Shown: positions 33,100 through 40,349 of the stretch, piece after piece
Layout: each line of letters begins with the position of its first letter
Numbering within the stretch: the stretch's first letter is position 1
DNA from: an uncultured Prevotellaceae bacterium
GTDB lineage: Bacteria; Bacteroidota; Bacteroidia; Bacteroidales; Bacteroidaceae
Length of the DNA stretch: 41,037 nucleotides
Direction: 5' to 3'
Assembly: GCA_902799765.1 (NCBI GenBank)
Contig: CADCBZ010000044.1
Coordinates: 1-41,037 of the forward strand
Notes under the pieces: generated by a model
What the model saw: the letters and a program-made list of their open reading frames with translations, nothing else
Databases searched by the model: none
What the model was told of the DNA's origin: nothing
Translations under genes and position numbers: made by a program

Positions 33100-34209
33100 T
33101 CACTGCCCAGGGAACTGCTGGTAGATTCTCAGACCGTACTTCGAACAGGCACCATAGATATACTCCATCACCTCACTGGTGTCATGCTCATAGTCGATAG
33201 CCGCCTGCGAACGCAACCAGAACATAAACTCCACACAGCAGCCTGCCTGCGTAGCCTCAGCCTGACGCACAAGCACAGGTTTCTCGCTGATCACCTTCGG
33301 ATGCTTCTGGAGCCATTGTTCGATATGCTGCCTGAACTTAGTGATATTGGCTACAGCATCATCATCAATGGTAATCGAACGGAAGTCAAAATAGACTTGG
33401 CGCACCTGTTTACGACCCTCACGCTGTTCCATTCCCAACCAATTCTGGAAAGAGCCATCAACCAATGTCTGAGGCGTCACAGTGATGATGGTATTATCGA
33501 AGTTGCGTATCTTCACCGTCGTCAGACTGATCTCCTCCACCCTTCCGTTGGCACCAGCAGTAGGTACAGTCACCCAGTCGCCAATATGAATCATGTCATT
33601 ATTGGTGAGACGGATACCTGCCACCAGTCCCTTAATCGTATCTTGGAAGGCCAGCATCAGTATGGCAGAAGCAGCACCCAGACCCGCAAATAAGGTGGTA
33701 GGATCCTTATCGATGATGATAGCCACAACCACGATAACTGCAATGAAGATCACGATGATCTTCAGAATACCACAGATAGAATAGAGATACTGCTGACGCG
33801 CTGTTCGAGGCCCATCCTCCAGCAGTTTAAAGGAGTCTGCGAATACGATCAACGTTCGCACAGCCATCACAGTGATGTAAATGGCAGTAAGACGAGCCAG
33901 CACTTCATGAACTGTTGGAAAATCGTAGAACGTCCAAGGCAGCAATAACCAGATGACGATGGCTGGTACGATGCTACAAGCTGAAAGCAGTACCTTACGA
34001 TTGAAAATGACATCATCCCACTTAGCCCCAGTCTTTTTTGTCAAGCGCAAGACAATGGGCACCAGTATCCTACGACACAACAGACCTGCCACAACGGCAA
34101 GCAAAATAGCAATCAACGCCAGAACCGCATGACTGATATACGCCACGCAGTCTCCCTCTAAACCAAAGGTCTCCAACAAATGATCGACCCATAACTGTAT
34201 CTTATCCAT
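33100..34209 (-). CDS. MscS-family mechanosensitive ion channel
   Basis: A 369-residue channel with about five membrane segments (22-45, 78-98, 105-125, 145-170 and the pore helix). The pore block is GLGAASAILMLAFQDTIKGL with the usual Gly/Ala pattern, followed by the beta domain start HIGDWVTVPTAGANGRVEEI and TVKIRNFDNTIITVTPQTLV. It opens on membrane tension to release solutes. Last gene of the sodB-tfoX-DMT-mscS unit (24 nt after the transporter). Confidence 0.95.
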   Translation of the reverse strand: MDKIQLWVDHLLETFGLEGDCVAYISHAVLALIAILLAVVAGLLCRRILVPIVLRLTKKTGAKWDDVIFNRKVLLSACSIVPAIVIWLLLPWTFYDFPTVHEVLARLTAIYITVMAVRTLIVFADSFKLLEDGPRTARQQYLYSICGILKIIVIFIAVIVVVAIIIDKDPTTLFAGLGAASAILMLAFQDTIKGLVAGIRLTNNDMIHIGDWVTVPTAGANGRVEEISLTTVKIRNFDNTIITVTPQTLVDGSFQNWLGMEQREGRKQVRQVYFDFRSITIDDDAVANITKFRQHIEQWLQKHPKVISEKPVLVRQAEATQAGCCVEFMFWLRSQAAIDYEHDTSEVMEYIYGACSKYGLRIYQQFPGQ

Positions 34210-34233
34210 AATGTATATTGTTAGTCTTATAAT

Positions 34234-35106
34234 CTATTTCACGAAAGCCCGCCTCGTTTGAAGGAGAACACTGAGCAGAATCAGGCTGATGCCGATATAG
34301 AAGGAGTAATTAAGCTCACGCCCCTCGCCAAAGATGAGGAAGGCAAGGATGATGGTATAACAAGGTTCGAGATTGTACGTCAGATTGACGGTAAAGGCAG
34401 AAAGGCGCTTCAACGCCTGGATCTGCAGCAGATACATGCCAACCGTACAGAACAAAGCATGACAAAGCATCAACCAGAGGTTTGAACCCTCAGGGATGAC
34501 GACGACAGGCTGAGGACTGGGGAAAAAGAGGAGATAAATCGGAATGATGGCCGACATCGCCACAAGTCCTCCTGACATCTGATACATCAGCACCGTTCGA
34601 CTGCGCACACCCACACTCGCCTTCTTGTTGCAAATGGCATAAAGGGCACAGACTGCGGAAGACACCACACCGATGGAGATGCCATAACGATAACGCGCAT
34701 CGAAGGAGAAGATACAGAACACACCCAGCACCGTAATCAGCGAAAAGAACAGTTCAAGCCAAGAGAGACGCCGCCTAAAAATGAGAGGCTCGAACAGCGC
34801 CGTAAAAAAGCCTATCAGCGAGAAGCAGATGACGCCGATTGAGACATTCGAAGCCTTGATAGAGCCATAGAACAGAATCCAGTGGAATCCCAACAAGGCA
34901 CCACAACCACAAAGTTGCAGGAACTTACGCCATCCGACGCGAGGCAGACCCGTAAACACCAGCAGAATCGCGCTCGTGAACAGCATCCGATACCACACGA
35001 TATCCACCTCGTTGAGTGTAATCAGCCTGCCAAACAAGCCCGTAAAACCTGCCAACAGCACACTCAGGTGCAACTGCACAAAGCCCTTCTGAGTCTCGTT
35101 CATCAT
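34234..35106 (-). CDS. DMT-family (EamA) transporter
   Basis: A 290-residue protein with ten membrane segments in two EamA halves: the first has LLAGFTGLFGRLITLNEVDI and YGSIKASNVSIGVICFSLIG, the second has GISIGVVSSAVCALYAICNK and LNYSFYIGISLILLSVLLQT. Such proteins export amino acids or other small metabolites; the cargo is not known. It begins three nt after the tfoX-like stop. The first two codons are both ATG (35106 and 35103). Confidence 0.9.
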   Translation of the reverse strand: MMNETQKGFVQLHLSVLLAGFTGLFGRLITLNEVDIVWYRMLFTSAILLVFTGLPRVGWRKFLQLCGCGALLGFHWILFYGSIKASNVSIGVICFSLIGFFTALFEPLIFRRRLSWLELFFSLITVLGVFCIFSFDARYRYGISIGVVSSAVCALYAICNKKASVGVRSRTVLMYQMSGGLVAMSAIIPIYLLFFPSPQPVVVIPEGSNLWLMLCHALFCTVGMYLLQIQALKRLSAFTVNLTYNLEPCYTIILAFLIFGEGRELNYSFYIGISLILLSVLLQTRRAFVK

Positions 35107-35109
35107 CGG

Positions 35110-35430
35110 CTATTGTCTTTTCTTAGGCTTGGGCTCAGGCAGGACTTTGCAAGTCTCGCGGACAATTTGCGAGAGATAATCACGATCATCGACATCTGCG
35201 ATATAGAAATAATCCTTTGCCCCTTCGTAAGGCGGACGCAGATCCTCGGCTCGTAACAGCCTCCGAGCCTCCTCCGTAGGCTTCAGATAAAAGCAGTCGT
35301 CGCAGATGAGTCCGAAGATCTTCCCGTTGCAGTAGATGCCATATTCACCAAACATCTTCTTCAACGTAATCTCCCCAGCCCCACCGCACTGATCAGCGAT
35401 GTACTGCACAAAGTCAGAACTACAAGCCAT
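35110..35430 (-). CDS. TfoX N-terminal domain protein
   Basis: A 106-residue protein from ATG 35430, four nt after the sodB stop; the frame is open upstream but lies in sodB. It is a single TfoX/Sxy N-terminal domain: ITLKKMFGEYGIYCNGKIFG, CDDCFYLKPTEE and PPYEGAKDYFYI. In Gammaproteobacteria TfoX regulates competence; stand-alone domains in Bacteroidota have no known role. Its place after sodB looks like a general maintenance unit. The acidic-basic C terminus ends PKPKKRQ. Confidence 0.88.
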   Translation of the reverse strand: MACSSDFVQYIADQCGGAGEITLKKMFGEYGIYCNGKIFGLICDDCFYLKPTEEARRLLRAEDLRPPYEGAKDYFYIADVDDRDYLSQIVRETCKVLPEPKPKKRQ

Positions 35431-35434
35431 ATCG

Positions 35435-36025
35435 CTATTTGTTTTGATAACGCAGCTCGATAACATCCCAGTCGATGATCTGCCAAAGGGCGGCGAGATG
35501 GTCAGGACGACGATTCTGGTAATCGAGGTAGTAAGCGTGCTCCCAAACATCAAACGTCAGCAGTGGTTTCAGGCCTTTCTGAACAGGATTAGCCGCATTC
35601 GGCTCCTGAGTGATGACAAGTTTGCCGTTCTGATCTGCTGAAAGCCATACCCAACCGCTGCCAAAGAGGGTTGCACCCTTCTTCTGGAATTCTTCTTTAA
35701 AAACCTCTAACGAACCAAAATCGCGTACGATAGCCTCAGCGAGTGAACCTGCTGGCTCTGCCTTTGTTGGCTTAGCGGCAAACTGTCTGAAATACAATTC
35801 GTGGTTTAGAACCTGTCCTGCATTATTCAAGATGCCACCAGTCGCTTTGCAGACGATCTCCTCCAGCGTTGCTTCCTCAAAACCGCTGCCAGACAACAGT
35901 CCATTCAGGTTATTCACATAAGCCGCCAAGTGCTTTCCGTGATGGAAACCTATCGTCTCACGGCTGATCACTGGCTCCAAAGCCTCTGCTGCATACGGCA
36001 GCGCCATTAATTCAAACTTACCCAT
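35435..36025 (-). CDS. sodB: Superoxide dismutase (Fe/Mn)
   Basis: A 196-residue enzyme with the full metal set His28 (FHHGKH), His75 (NHELYF), Asp159 and His163 (DVWEHAYYLDY). GWVWLSADQNGKL and the N-terminal LPYAAEALEPVISRETIGFH agree with the iron or cambialistic type of Bacteroidota. It has no signal peptide, so it is cytoplasmic. ATG 36025 is used; ATG 36007 would give the shorter MALPYAAE start common in the family. First gene of its unit, with a consensus promoter. Confidence 0.96.
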   Translation of the reverse strand: MGKFELMALPYAAEALEPVISRETIGFHHGKHLAAYVNNLNGLLSGSGFEEATLEEIVCKATGGILNNAGQVLNHELYFRQFAAKPTKAEPAGSLAEAIVRDFGSLEVFKEEFQKKGATLFGSGWVWLSADQNGKLVITQEPNAANPVQKGLKPLLTFDVWEHAYYLDYQNRRPDHLAALWQIIDWDVIELRYQNK

Positions 36026-36052
36026 ACCTTATTTATTATGTAGATTTCGCCA

Positions 36053-36083
36053 CAAAGATACGCATTGTTTCGCAAATAAGCAA
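36053..36083 (-). promoter_or_regulatory. Promoter of the sodB unit
   Basis: Minus strand TTG (36081-36083), exactly 20 nt, TATCTTTG (36053-36060), about 28 nt before ATG 36025. Confidence 0.75.
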
Positions 36084-36185
36084 GAAAGAATAGGGAATTT
36101 AACCGATATAAATAGGGATTTTCCCTCTCGGATTACAAAAATTATTCTCACTTTTGCAACGTCAAATCATAAAACATAGAAAGGT

Positions 36186-36878
36186 ATGAAAGAAAATCGG
36201 ATTATTGCATCGGCCCTTATAGCACTGGGCATCTTGTGTATGGGATGGTTTATCAAGGCTGGCATCGACAATTTTGCCAACAAGGACCGTAATGTAACTG
36301 TAAAAGGACTGGCAGAGCGCGAAGTGCCTGCAGATAAAGTGACGTGGAGCATCGGCACGAAGGTAACTGGCAACGATCTGCCCATACTCTATGAAAACAT
36401 CAATATCCAGACAGACAAGATTAAGAGGTTCTTGCAACAAAACGGTCTTGAAGAGAAGGAAATCACGGTGAATCCGCCAACAATCAGCGACTTGGAGGCT
36501 CGCGAATGGGGCGACAACCAGAAGAACTTCCGCTATATCGTCACCACCACGATTACTGTGGCGACAAATAAGGTGGCGGAGGTCAACAAAGCCATATTCA
36601 AGCAGGCAGAGTTGCTGAAACAGGGTGTAGCCATCGATAACAGCAACCCTCAATACGAATACGCCTCATTCCAGCAGATGAAGCCAGAGATGATGGCCGA
36701 GGCTATCAAGAACGCACAGAAGACTGCCGAGCAATTTGCCGAAGCCAGCAAATCGGAGCTAGGTCAGATACAGACAGCCGGACAAGGGCAGTTCGAAATC
36801 GAAGATCGCGACCAAAACACCCCTTATATCAAGAAGCTGCGCGTCGTGACCACCATCACCTACTCGCTGAAAGACTGA
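36186..36878 (+). CDS. SIMPL-domain (DUF541) exported protein
   Basis: A 230-residue protein with an uncleaved N-terminal anchor ([20 protein letters not shown]) and the SIMPL domain: [20 protein letters not shown], followed by [11 protein letters not shown]-type strands and the [20 protein letters not shown] helix, ending [14 protein letters not shown] proteins are periplasmic and thought to bind signalling partners or be involved in stress; function is poorly known. Single gene; the nearest -7-like sequence CACTTTTG at about 36150 is a weak match. Confidence 0.85.
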   Translation: MKENRIIASALIALGILCMGWFIKAGIDNFANKDRNVTVKGLAEREVPADKVTWSIGTKVTGNDLPILYENINIQTDKIKRFLQQNGLEEKEITVNPPTISDLEAREWGDNQKNFRYIVTTTITVATNKVAEVNKAIFKQAELLKQGVAIDNSNPQYEYASFQQMKPEMMAEAIKNAQKTAEQFAEASKSELGQIQTAGQGQFEIEDRDQNTPYIKKLRVVTTITYSLKD

Positions 36879-36917
36879 TCTATAAGTCCAAAAAAAGAGC
36901 TATCTTTGAAAATTAAT

Positions 36918-36948
36918 TTGGCTATTCAAGAAAAAAGTATTATCTTTG
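36918..36948 (+). promoter_or_regulatory. Promoter of the HU-like gene
   Basis: TTG (36918-36920), exactly 20 nt, TATCTTTG (36941-36948). A second TATCTTTG stands 40 bp upstream (36901-36908) without a -33. The start of transcription falls just before the 21-bp repeats. Confidence 0.7.
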
Positions 36949-36960
36949 TAGCAAATTTCC

Positions 36961-37044
36961 GTTTCAAAGTTTGGGATGCAGGTTTCAAAGTTTGGGATGT
37001 AAATACCAAAGTTTGGGATGGAGATTTCAAAGTCTGAAACGAAA
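36961..37044 (+). repeat. Four 21-bp tandem repeats in the leader of the HU-like gene
   Basis: Units begin at 36961, 36982, 37003 and 37024, exactly 21 bp apart. The shared core is CAAAGTTTGGGATG; the first two units also share GTTTCAAAG and the fourth ends in CTGAAAC and is the most diverged. They are transcribed and lie 16 bp before the ATG at 37060, so they could act on DNA or RNA, for example as binding sites for the HU protein itself. Confidence 0.88.
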
Positions 37045-37059
37045 AAAGATAAGAATAGT

Positions 37060-37695
37060 ATGGCAAATTATGTAATCAAGGAAATGCCCGCAGGTATGGG
37101 CAACGGCAAAAAAGGAAGAACCTTCCCTAAAATGCAGATCTATACGGAATTCGACTACGAAAAGGTGGTTGAACTCATTCACACCAACTCGCCAGCCTTC
37201 AGTCAGGCAACGATTCGTGGCGTACTTGACACATTAGGAGTCGTCATGAAGAACTATCTCCCGATGGGTCACACGATGAAGATCGATAATCTGGGCATCT
37301 TCTCACTGGCCCTTGAATTTGCCGATGAAAAGGCGGAAAATGTCGCTCAGCAGGAGGCATCAGAGCCAAAGACGAAATATCATCACGTAAAGGTAAAGGG
37401 CGTGAACTTCAAGGTTGACAAGAAGCTGATTAAGGCCATCAACAAGGAGAACACCTTCGAACGCACATCGGGCAATGCCGCATCCCGCTCACCTTACACC
37501 CCAGAAGAGCGTCAGCAGCGCGCCCTGCAACATATCGACAAGCATGGCTTCATCACTCTCCAAGACTACGCCAACCTCAATCACCTCAGTCGCAGCGCAG
37601 CCTCGCGAGAGCTCTCCAAACTAACCTCTTCCCCCACCTCCCCCATCGCCCCCAAAGGCTCCGGCTCCCACAAATTCTGGGTGCGCAGAAAATGA
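37060..37695 (+). CDS. HU-like DNA-binding protein with C-terminal helix-turn-helix
   Basis: A 211-residue protein from ATG 37060 (MANYVIKEM). An ATG at 37018 is in frame but falls inside the repeat array, so it is not used. The N-terminal 110 residues fit the Bacteroidota HU-like (HU-HIG) fold: TFPKMQIYTEFDYEKVVELI, FSQATIRGVLDTLGVVMKNY and GHTMKIDNLGIFSLAL. A linker (about 120-150) is followed by a winged-helix motif, DYANLNHLSRSAASRELSKL, and a basic tail. Such two-domain proteins are typical accessory genes, often near VirE or amidase genes; the role is unknown. Ends at a strong terminator. Confidence 0.85.
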   Translation: MANYVIKEMPAGMGNGKKGRTFPKMQIYTEFDYEKVVELIHTNSPAFSQATIRGVLDTLGVVMKNYLPMGHTMKIDNLGIFSLALEFADEKAENVAQQEASEPKTKYHHVKVKGVNFKVDKKLIKAINKENTFERTSGNAASRSPYTPEERQQRALQHIDKHGFITLQDYANLNHLSRSAASRELSKLTSSPTSPIAPKGSGSHKFWVRRK

Positions 37696-37715
37696 AGGAT
37701 TTCTTTATAAAATAA

Positions 37716-37746
37716 TGTGGAGGTCAGAATGCCTCCACACATTTTT
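37716..37746 (+). terminator. Terminator of the HU-like gene
   Basis: TGTGGAGG (37716-37723), an 8-nt loop TCAGAATG, CCTCCACA (37732-37739) and a TTTTT tract at 37742-37746, about 20 bp after the stop. Confidence 0.8.
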
Positions 37747-37776
37747 AAGAAACCAAAGATCTATACCTGTGATTAC

Positions 37777-38163
37777 TCATTTGAAAAATCCGTCTATCCA
37801 TTCGGTCTGCTCCTTGCTGAGCCGCTTGTATTGAACATATCGGCTGATGCCGTGAGCTTCAAGTTCATCACGTCCAAGACCCTCGCCGTCGAATTTTGCC
37901 GCAGTATTTGTCAGGACAAAACAATGCATATCTGGAACGAAAGTCTGTCTCCAGTATTGTTTATCCGTTCTTTCGCAATCTGTGTCAGTAACCTCAAGAC
38001 GATACATGATTTTATCATGCTCGTGGTCGGAAATAAAAAGATAGACGATATCACCACGTTGCATCTTCTTATTCGCTTTCTTCCAGAAAGCAATTCCTCG
38101 ATCGCGGATACATCCAATGTGGTCGATGAAGTCCTCCAAACCAATGAGTAAGTAGTAGTTCAT
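37777..38163 (-). CDS. PUA/EVE-like domain protein
   Basis: A 128-residue protein from ATG 38163; its start overlaps the upstream stop as ATGA, which makes this start certain over an in-frame ATG at 38205. It begins MNYYLLIGLEDFIDHIG, has GIAFWKKANKKMQRGDIVYL and VTDTDCERTDKQYWRQTFVP, and ends VQYKRLSKEQTEWIDGFF. The aromatic strands around the KMQRGDIVYLF block look like the EVE/PUA-like fold that binds modified bases in RNA or DNA and is often found with restriction or RNA-modification genes. The assignment is from pattern only. It is co-translated with a 67-residue protein. Confidence 0.6.
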   Translation of the reverse strand: MNYYLLIGLEDFIDHIGCIRDRGIAFWKKANKKMQRGDIVYLFISDHEHDKIMYRLEVTDTDCERTDKQYWRQTFVPDMHCFVLTNTAAKFDGEGLGRDELEAHGISRYVQYKRLSKEQTEWIDGFFK

Positions 38164-38363
38164 TCCGCAACCTCCTTTCCGTACTTCGTGCGATACTTCA
38201 TGCAATCATTATAACATGAGTCGGCAAAAAGCTGATGTATAGCTGCGTTGCCGTGCTGACGATAAATCAACAAGAGCTGAGAATCCTTCTTGTAGTTACT
38301 TGCGTCAAGCTTCCTGTCTAGAGCATCAATTGCCTCCCAGAGCATTTTATCCTTCTCGGCCAT
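38160..38363 (-). CDS. Small hypothetical protein, 67 residues
   Basis: A short, mostly helical, charged protein (MAEKDKMLWEAIDALDRKLD, then HGNAAIHQLFADSCYNDCMK). No family is recognised. Coiled-coil or helical-bundle structure is likely; two cysteines lie in SCYNDCMK. It is the first of a two-gene unit with the PUA/EVE-like protein (4-nt ATGA overlap) and has its own -7 box upstream. A partner or antidote role is possible but unsupported. Confidence 0.65.
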   Translation of the reverse strand: MAEKDKMLWEAIDALDRKLDASNYKKDSQLLLIYRQHGNAAIHQLFADSCYNDCMKYRTKYGKEVAE

Positions 38364-38404
38364 TTTTGTTGCTTCATTTAACTTCTTGTTTATCGTTAAT
38401 GGGG

Positions 38405-38412
38405 CAAATATA
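38405..38412 (-). promoter_or_regulatory. -7 element for the 67-residue/EVE-like unit
   Basis: TATATTTG on the minus strand, 41 nt before ATG 38363. No TTG at -33; two direct ATTATTCG copies lie just upstream. Confidence 0.45.
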
Positions 38413-38463
38413 CGAATAATTTCCGAATAATGGCATCATTAAGCATAAAAAATACAGAATGTG

Positions 38464-38494
38464 TTGGAGTTTAAGGAAAAAACAACTACCTTTG
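38464..38494 (+). promoter_or_regulatory. Promoter of the RAYT gene
   Basis: TTG (38464-38466), exactly 20 nt, TACCTTTG (38487-38494), 22 nt before ATG 38517. Full consensus. Confidence 0.7.
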
Positions 38495-38516
38495 CTGCAT
38501 CAAATCTTAAATAAGT

Positions 38517-39536
38517 ATGAAAGACCAGCGAGCAAAGTTTGAAAGCAGGAAAGCATTTGCGGGGGAGAAGAAAGCCTCGATGCAACGACGGTGTTTGGAT
38601 CATGACTACACCGCTCGGCGTATGTATATGGTTACAATGGTGACGGAGGGGCGGAAAGCGCTCTTTGGTAAGGTGATGGGGAGAAGCGAGGCTATTGAGC
38701 CTTCGCCAGAGGCGCCTCATATAGAGTTGTCGCCGCTTGGAGAGGCTGTTGCAGGGATATGGAGATCGATTAGCAGTCATCATCCAGAGGTGAAGGTGGT
38801 GGCGCTACAGATGATGCCTGACCATCTGCATGCGATACTATTTGTAAGGGCGCAGATGGAGAAGCCGTTAGGGAAGGTGCTGCTGGGGGTTAAGCAGGCT
38901 TGTAATCAGGCGTTTAGGGAGCTGATGACGGAGGAGTTTGTTGCTGTGGCACAGCAACATGCACAACAGAGCCGCGACAATGGGCTGCTGTTTGCGAAGG
39001 GCTTTAATGATCAGATTTTGCTGAGGGAGGGGCAGCTGGAGCGATGGCTAAATTATCTGAAGGATAACCCAAGGCGATTACTGATGAAACGCGAGAATCC
39101 AGACCTCTTTAGAGTACAGAGGGGGCTGACGTATGCGGGGATTAGCTTTTCGGCTATTGGAAATCGGTTTTTACTCCAAAGGCCGTTAAAGCTGCAAGTG
39201 CAATGTTCGAGGAGCATCAGCGAGGAGGAACTGAAGGTTAGGATTAAGGAATGCCTCTGGGCTGCAAGGCAAGGAGCGGTACTGGTGTCGCCAGCTATCT
39301 CTATGGGTGAGAAGGCGATTATGAGAGTTGCTTTTGAAAAGGGATTGCCGTTGATTTATCTACAGGAGAATGGCTTCACGGATTTAGCAAAGCCTGGGGG
39401 AATGAGGATGGATGCCTGCGCCAGAGGGCAATTGCTGATACTGGCCCCTTGGGAGCACCATAATGAGAGAATTCTCATTAAGAGGGGGCAATGCTTGGAG
39501 CTTAACGAAATGGCGAGAGCGATTTGTGAAGGTTGA
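38517..39536 (+). CDS. RAYT-type HUH tyrosine transposase with a DprA-like C-terminal domain
   Basis: A 339-residue protein. The Y1 transposase domain has the HUH motif QMMPDHLHAILFV (His103, His105), a helix-rich middle, FNDQILLREGQLERWLNYLK with catalytic Tyr180 and NPRRLL. Such REP-associated tyrosine transposases nick at palindromes. The last about 110 residues are a different domain: GAVLVSPAISMGEKAIM, RGQLLILAPWE and CLELNEMARAI look like a DprA/LOG-type Rossmann fold; I know this only by pattern. The gene has a normal promoter and no decay. It contains a 21-bp palindrome identical to one after its stop. Plus-strand G-rich composition differs from its neighbours. Confidence 0.88.
   Translation: MKDQRAKFESRKAFAGEKKASMQRRCLDHDYTARRMYMVTMVTEGRKALFGKVMGRSEAIEPSPEAPHIELSPLGEAVAGIWRSISSHHPEVKVVALQMMPDHLHAILFVRAQMEKPLGKVLLGVKQACNQAFRELMTEEFVAVAQQHAQQSRDNGLLFAKGFNDQILLREGQLERWLNYLKDNPRRLLMKRENPDLFRVQRGLTYAGISFSAIGNRFLLQRPLKLQVQCSRSISEEELKVRIKECLWAARQGAVLVSPAISMGEKAIMRVAFEKGLPLIYLQENGFTDLAKPGGMRMDACARGQLLILAPWEHHNERILIKRGQCLELNEMARAICEG
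38939..38959. repeat. Palindrome inside the RAYT coding sequence
   Basis: Arms TGTTGCTGTG and CACAGCAACA with one central G, perfectly symmetric. It codes for the Val-Ala-Val-Ala-Gln-Gln-His region (residues 141-148) of the transposase. Confidence 0.85.
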
Positions 39537-39546
39537 GCGTTGGGTG

Positions 39547-39567
39547 TGTTGCTGTGGCACAGCAACA
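39547..39567. repeat. Palindrome after the RAYT stop, same as 38939-38959
   Basis: Identical 21-bp palindrome 10 bp after the stop; the likeness goes on for about nine more bases (ATRCASAAC on both). It could be the REP-type target of the transposase. Confidence 0.85.
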
Positions 39568-39575
39568 TACAGAAC

Positions 39576-39617
39576 AAAATAGCGCCGCAGATCTCTTACC
39601 TGCGACGCTATTTATTA
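39576..39617. terminator. Bidirectional terminator between RAYT and kinase-like genes
   Basis: ATAGCG / CGCTAT outer stem with CGCAG/CTGCG inside and a loop, A-tract left and TTTATT right. Confidence 0.7.
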
Positions 39618-39634
39618 ATAAGGTGAATCGTTAA

Positions 39635-40270
39635 TTAGCCAATGTATGCTAAAATGACATTGACGGCCTCTTCCTCAGTCTTGCCATCCATAGAAATGAC
39701 CAGATCGTAGTTACGAGTGTCGTAACGAGAGGTGTGGGCGTTGTTCTTCATATACTCCTCTCGCGTCTCGTCTACCTCCTTGATGACCTTCTTTGCTTCC
39801 TTCTCACTAAGACCCTGCTTAGCCATAACACGCTCCAAGCGATGCTCCATAGAGGCCTGAATGAGTATGTTCAGACGATTATGATTGTCATTCATAACAA
39901 AGAAAGCAGAACGACCAGCTATGACACACGACTCCTCATTGGCAATACTATGTAAGATTTCCTTTTCAGCCTTCAACACAGCCTCGGAAGTCACATATTT
40001 TTTATTTTCCTCATCGTAATGCTCGGAAGAGTTGGCTGCTGCTTCTCCCAAAATCAACACACGTTTGATTTCTTCCCACCAACTGCGGTTATTGCCTTTC
40101 AGTTGCTCTATTTGATCTAATGTCATATCAAACTTCTCTTCCAAAGGCTTAGCAAGCGCCTTGTCATAGTATGGCACACCCAGCTTTTCAGCCAATATGC
40201 GCCCGACGGTACGGCCACCGCTGCCCAACTCACGATTAATAGTGATAACAAATCTTTCGTTTTTATTCAT
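39635..40270 (-). CDS. Cytidylate kinase-like protein
   Basis: A 211-residue P-loop protein. It starts FVITINRELGSGGRTVGRIL with a Gly-Ser-Gly-Gly-Arg-Thr Walker-like loop, continues VPYYDKAL, and has CVIAGRSAFFVM and ASMEHRLERVMAKQGLSEKE (lid-like Arg-rich helix). This is the cytidylate-kinase-like family (Pfam Cytidylate_kin2). The nucleotide substrate is unproven. It is downstream of the dehydrogenase gene with a terminator between, so it is a separate unit; its promoter is not clear. Confidence 0.88.
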   Translation of the reverse strand: MNKNERFVITINRELGSGGRTVGRILAEKLGVPYYDKALAKPLEEKFDMTLDQIEQLKGNNRSWWEEIKRVLILGEAAANSSEHYDEENKKYVTSEAVLKAEKEILHSIANEESCVIAGRSAFFVMNDNHNRLNILIQASMEHRLERVMAKQGLSEKEAKKVIKEVDETREEYMKNNAHTSRYDTRNYDLVISMDGKTEEEAVNVILAYIG

Positions 40271-40301
40271 AATATTTATAATTTTCGTTATTCCTATATA
40301 A

Positions 40302-40338
40302 TAAATAAGGTAATGGGGACACGATAGCCCCCATTACC
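40302..40338 (-). terminator. Terminator after the iron-sulfur subunit gene
   Basis: GGTAATGGGG / CCCCATTACC (40309-40318 and 40329-40338), a 10-bp stem with a 10-nt loop; TTATTTATT follows on the minus strand. Confidence 0.7.
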
Positions 40339-40349
40339 GATAGATGGTT

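Noticed and set aside
37717-38151. Plus-strand frame of 144 codons after the HU-like gene
   Set aside because: Starts inside the HU terminator and is antisense to the PUA/EVE-like gene, whose start is fixed by an ATGA overlap.
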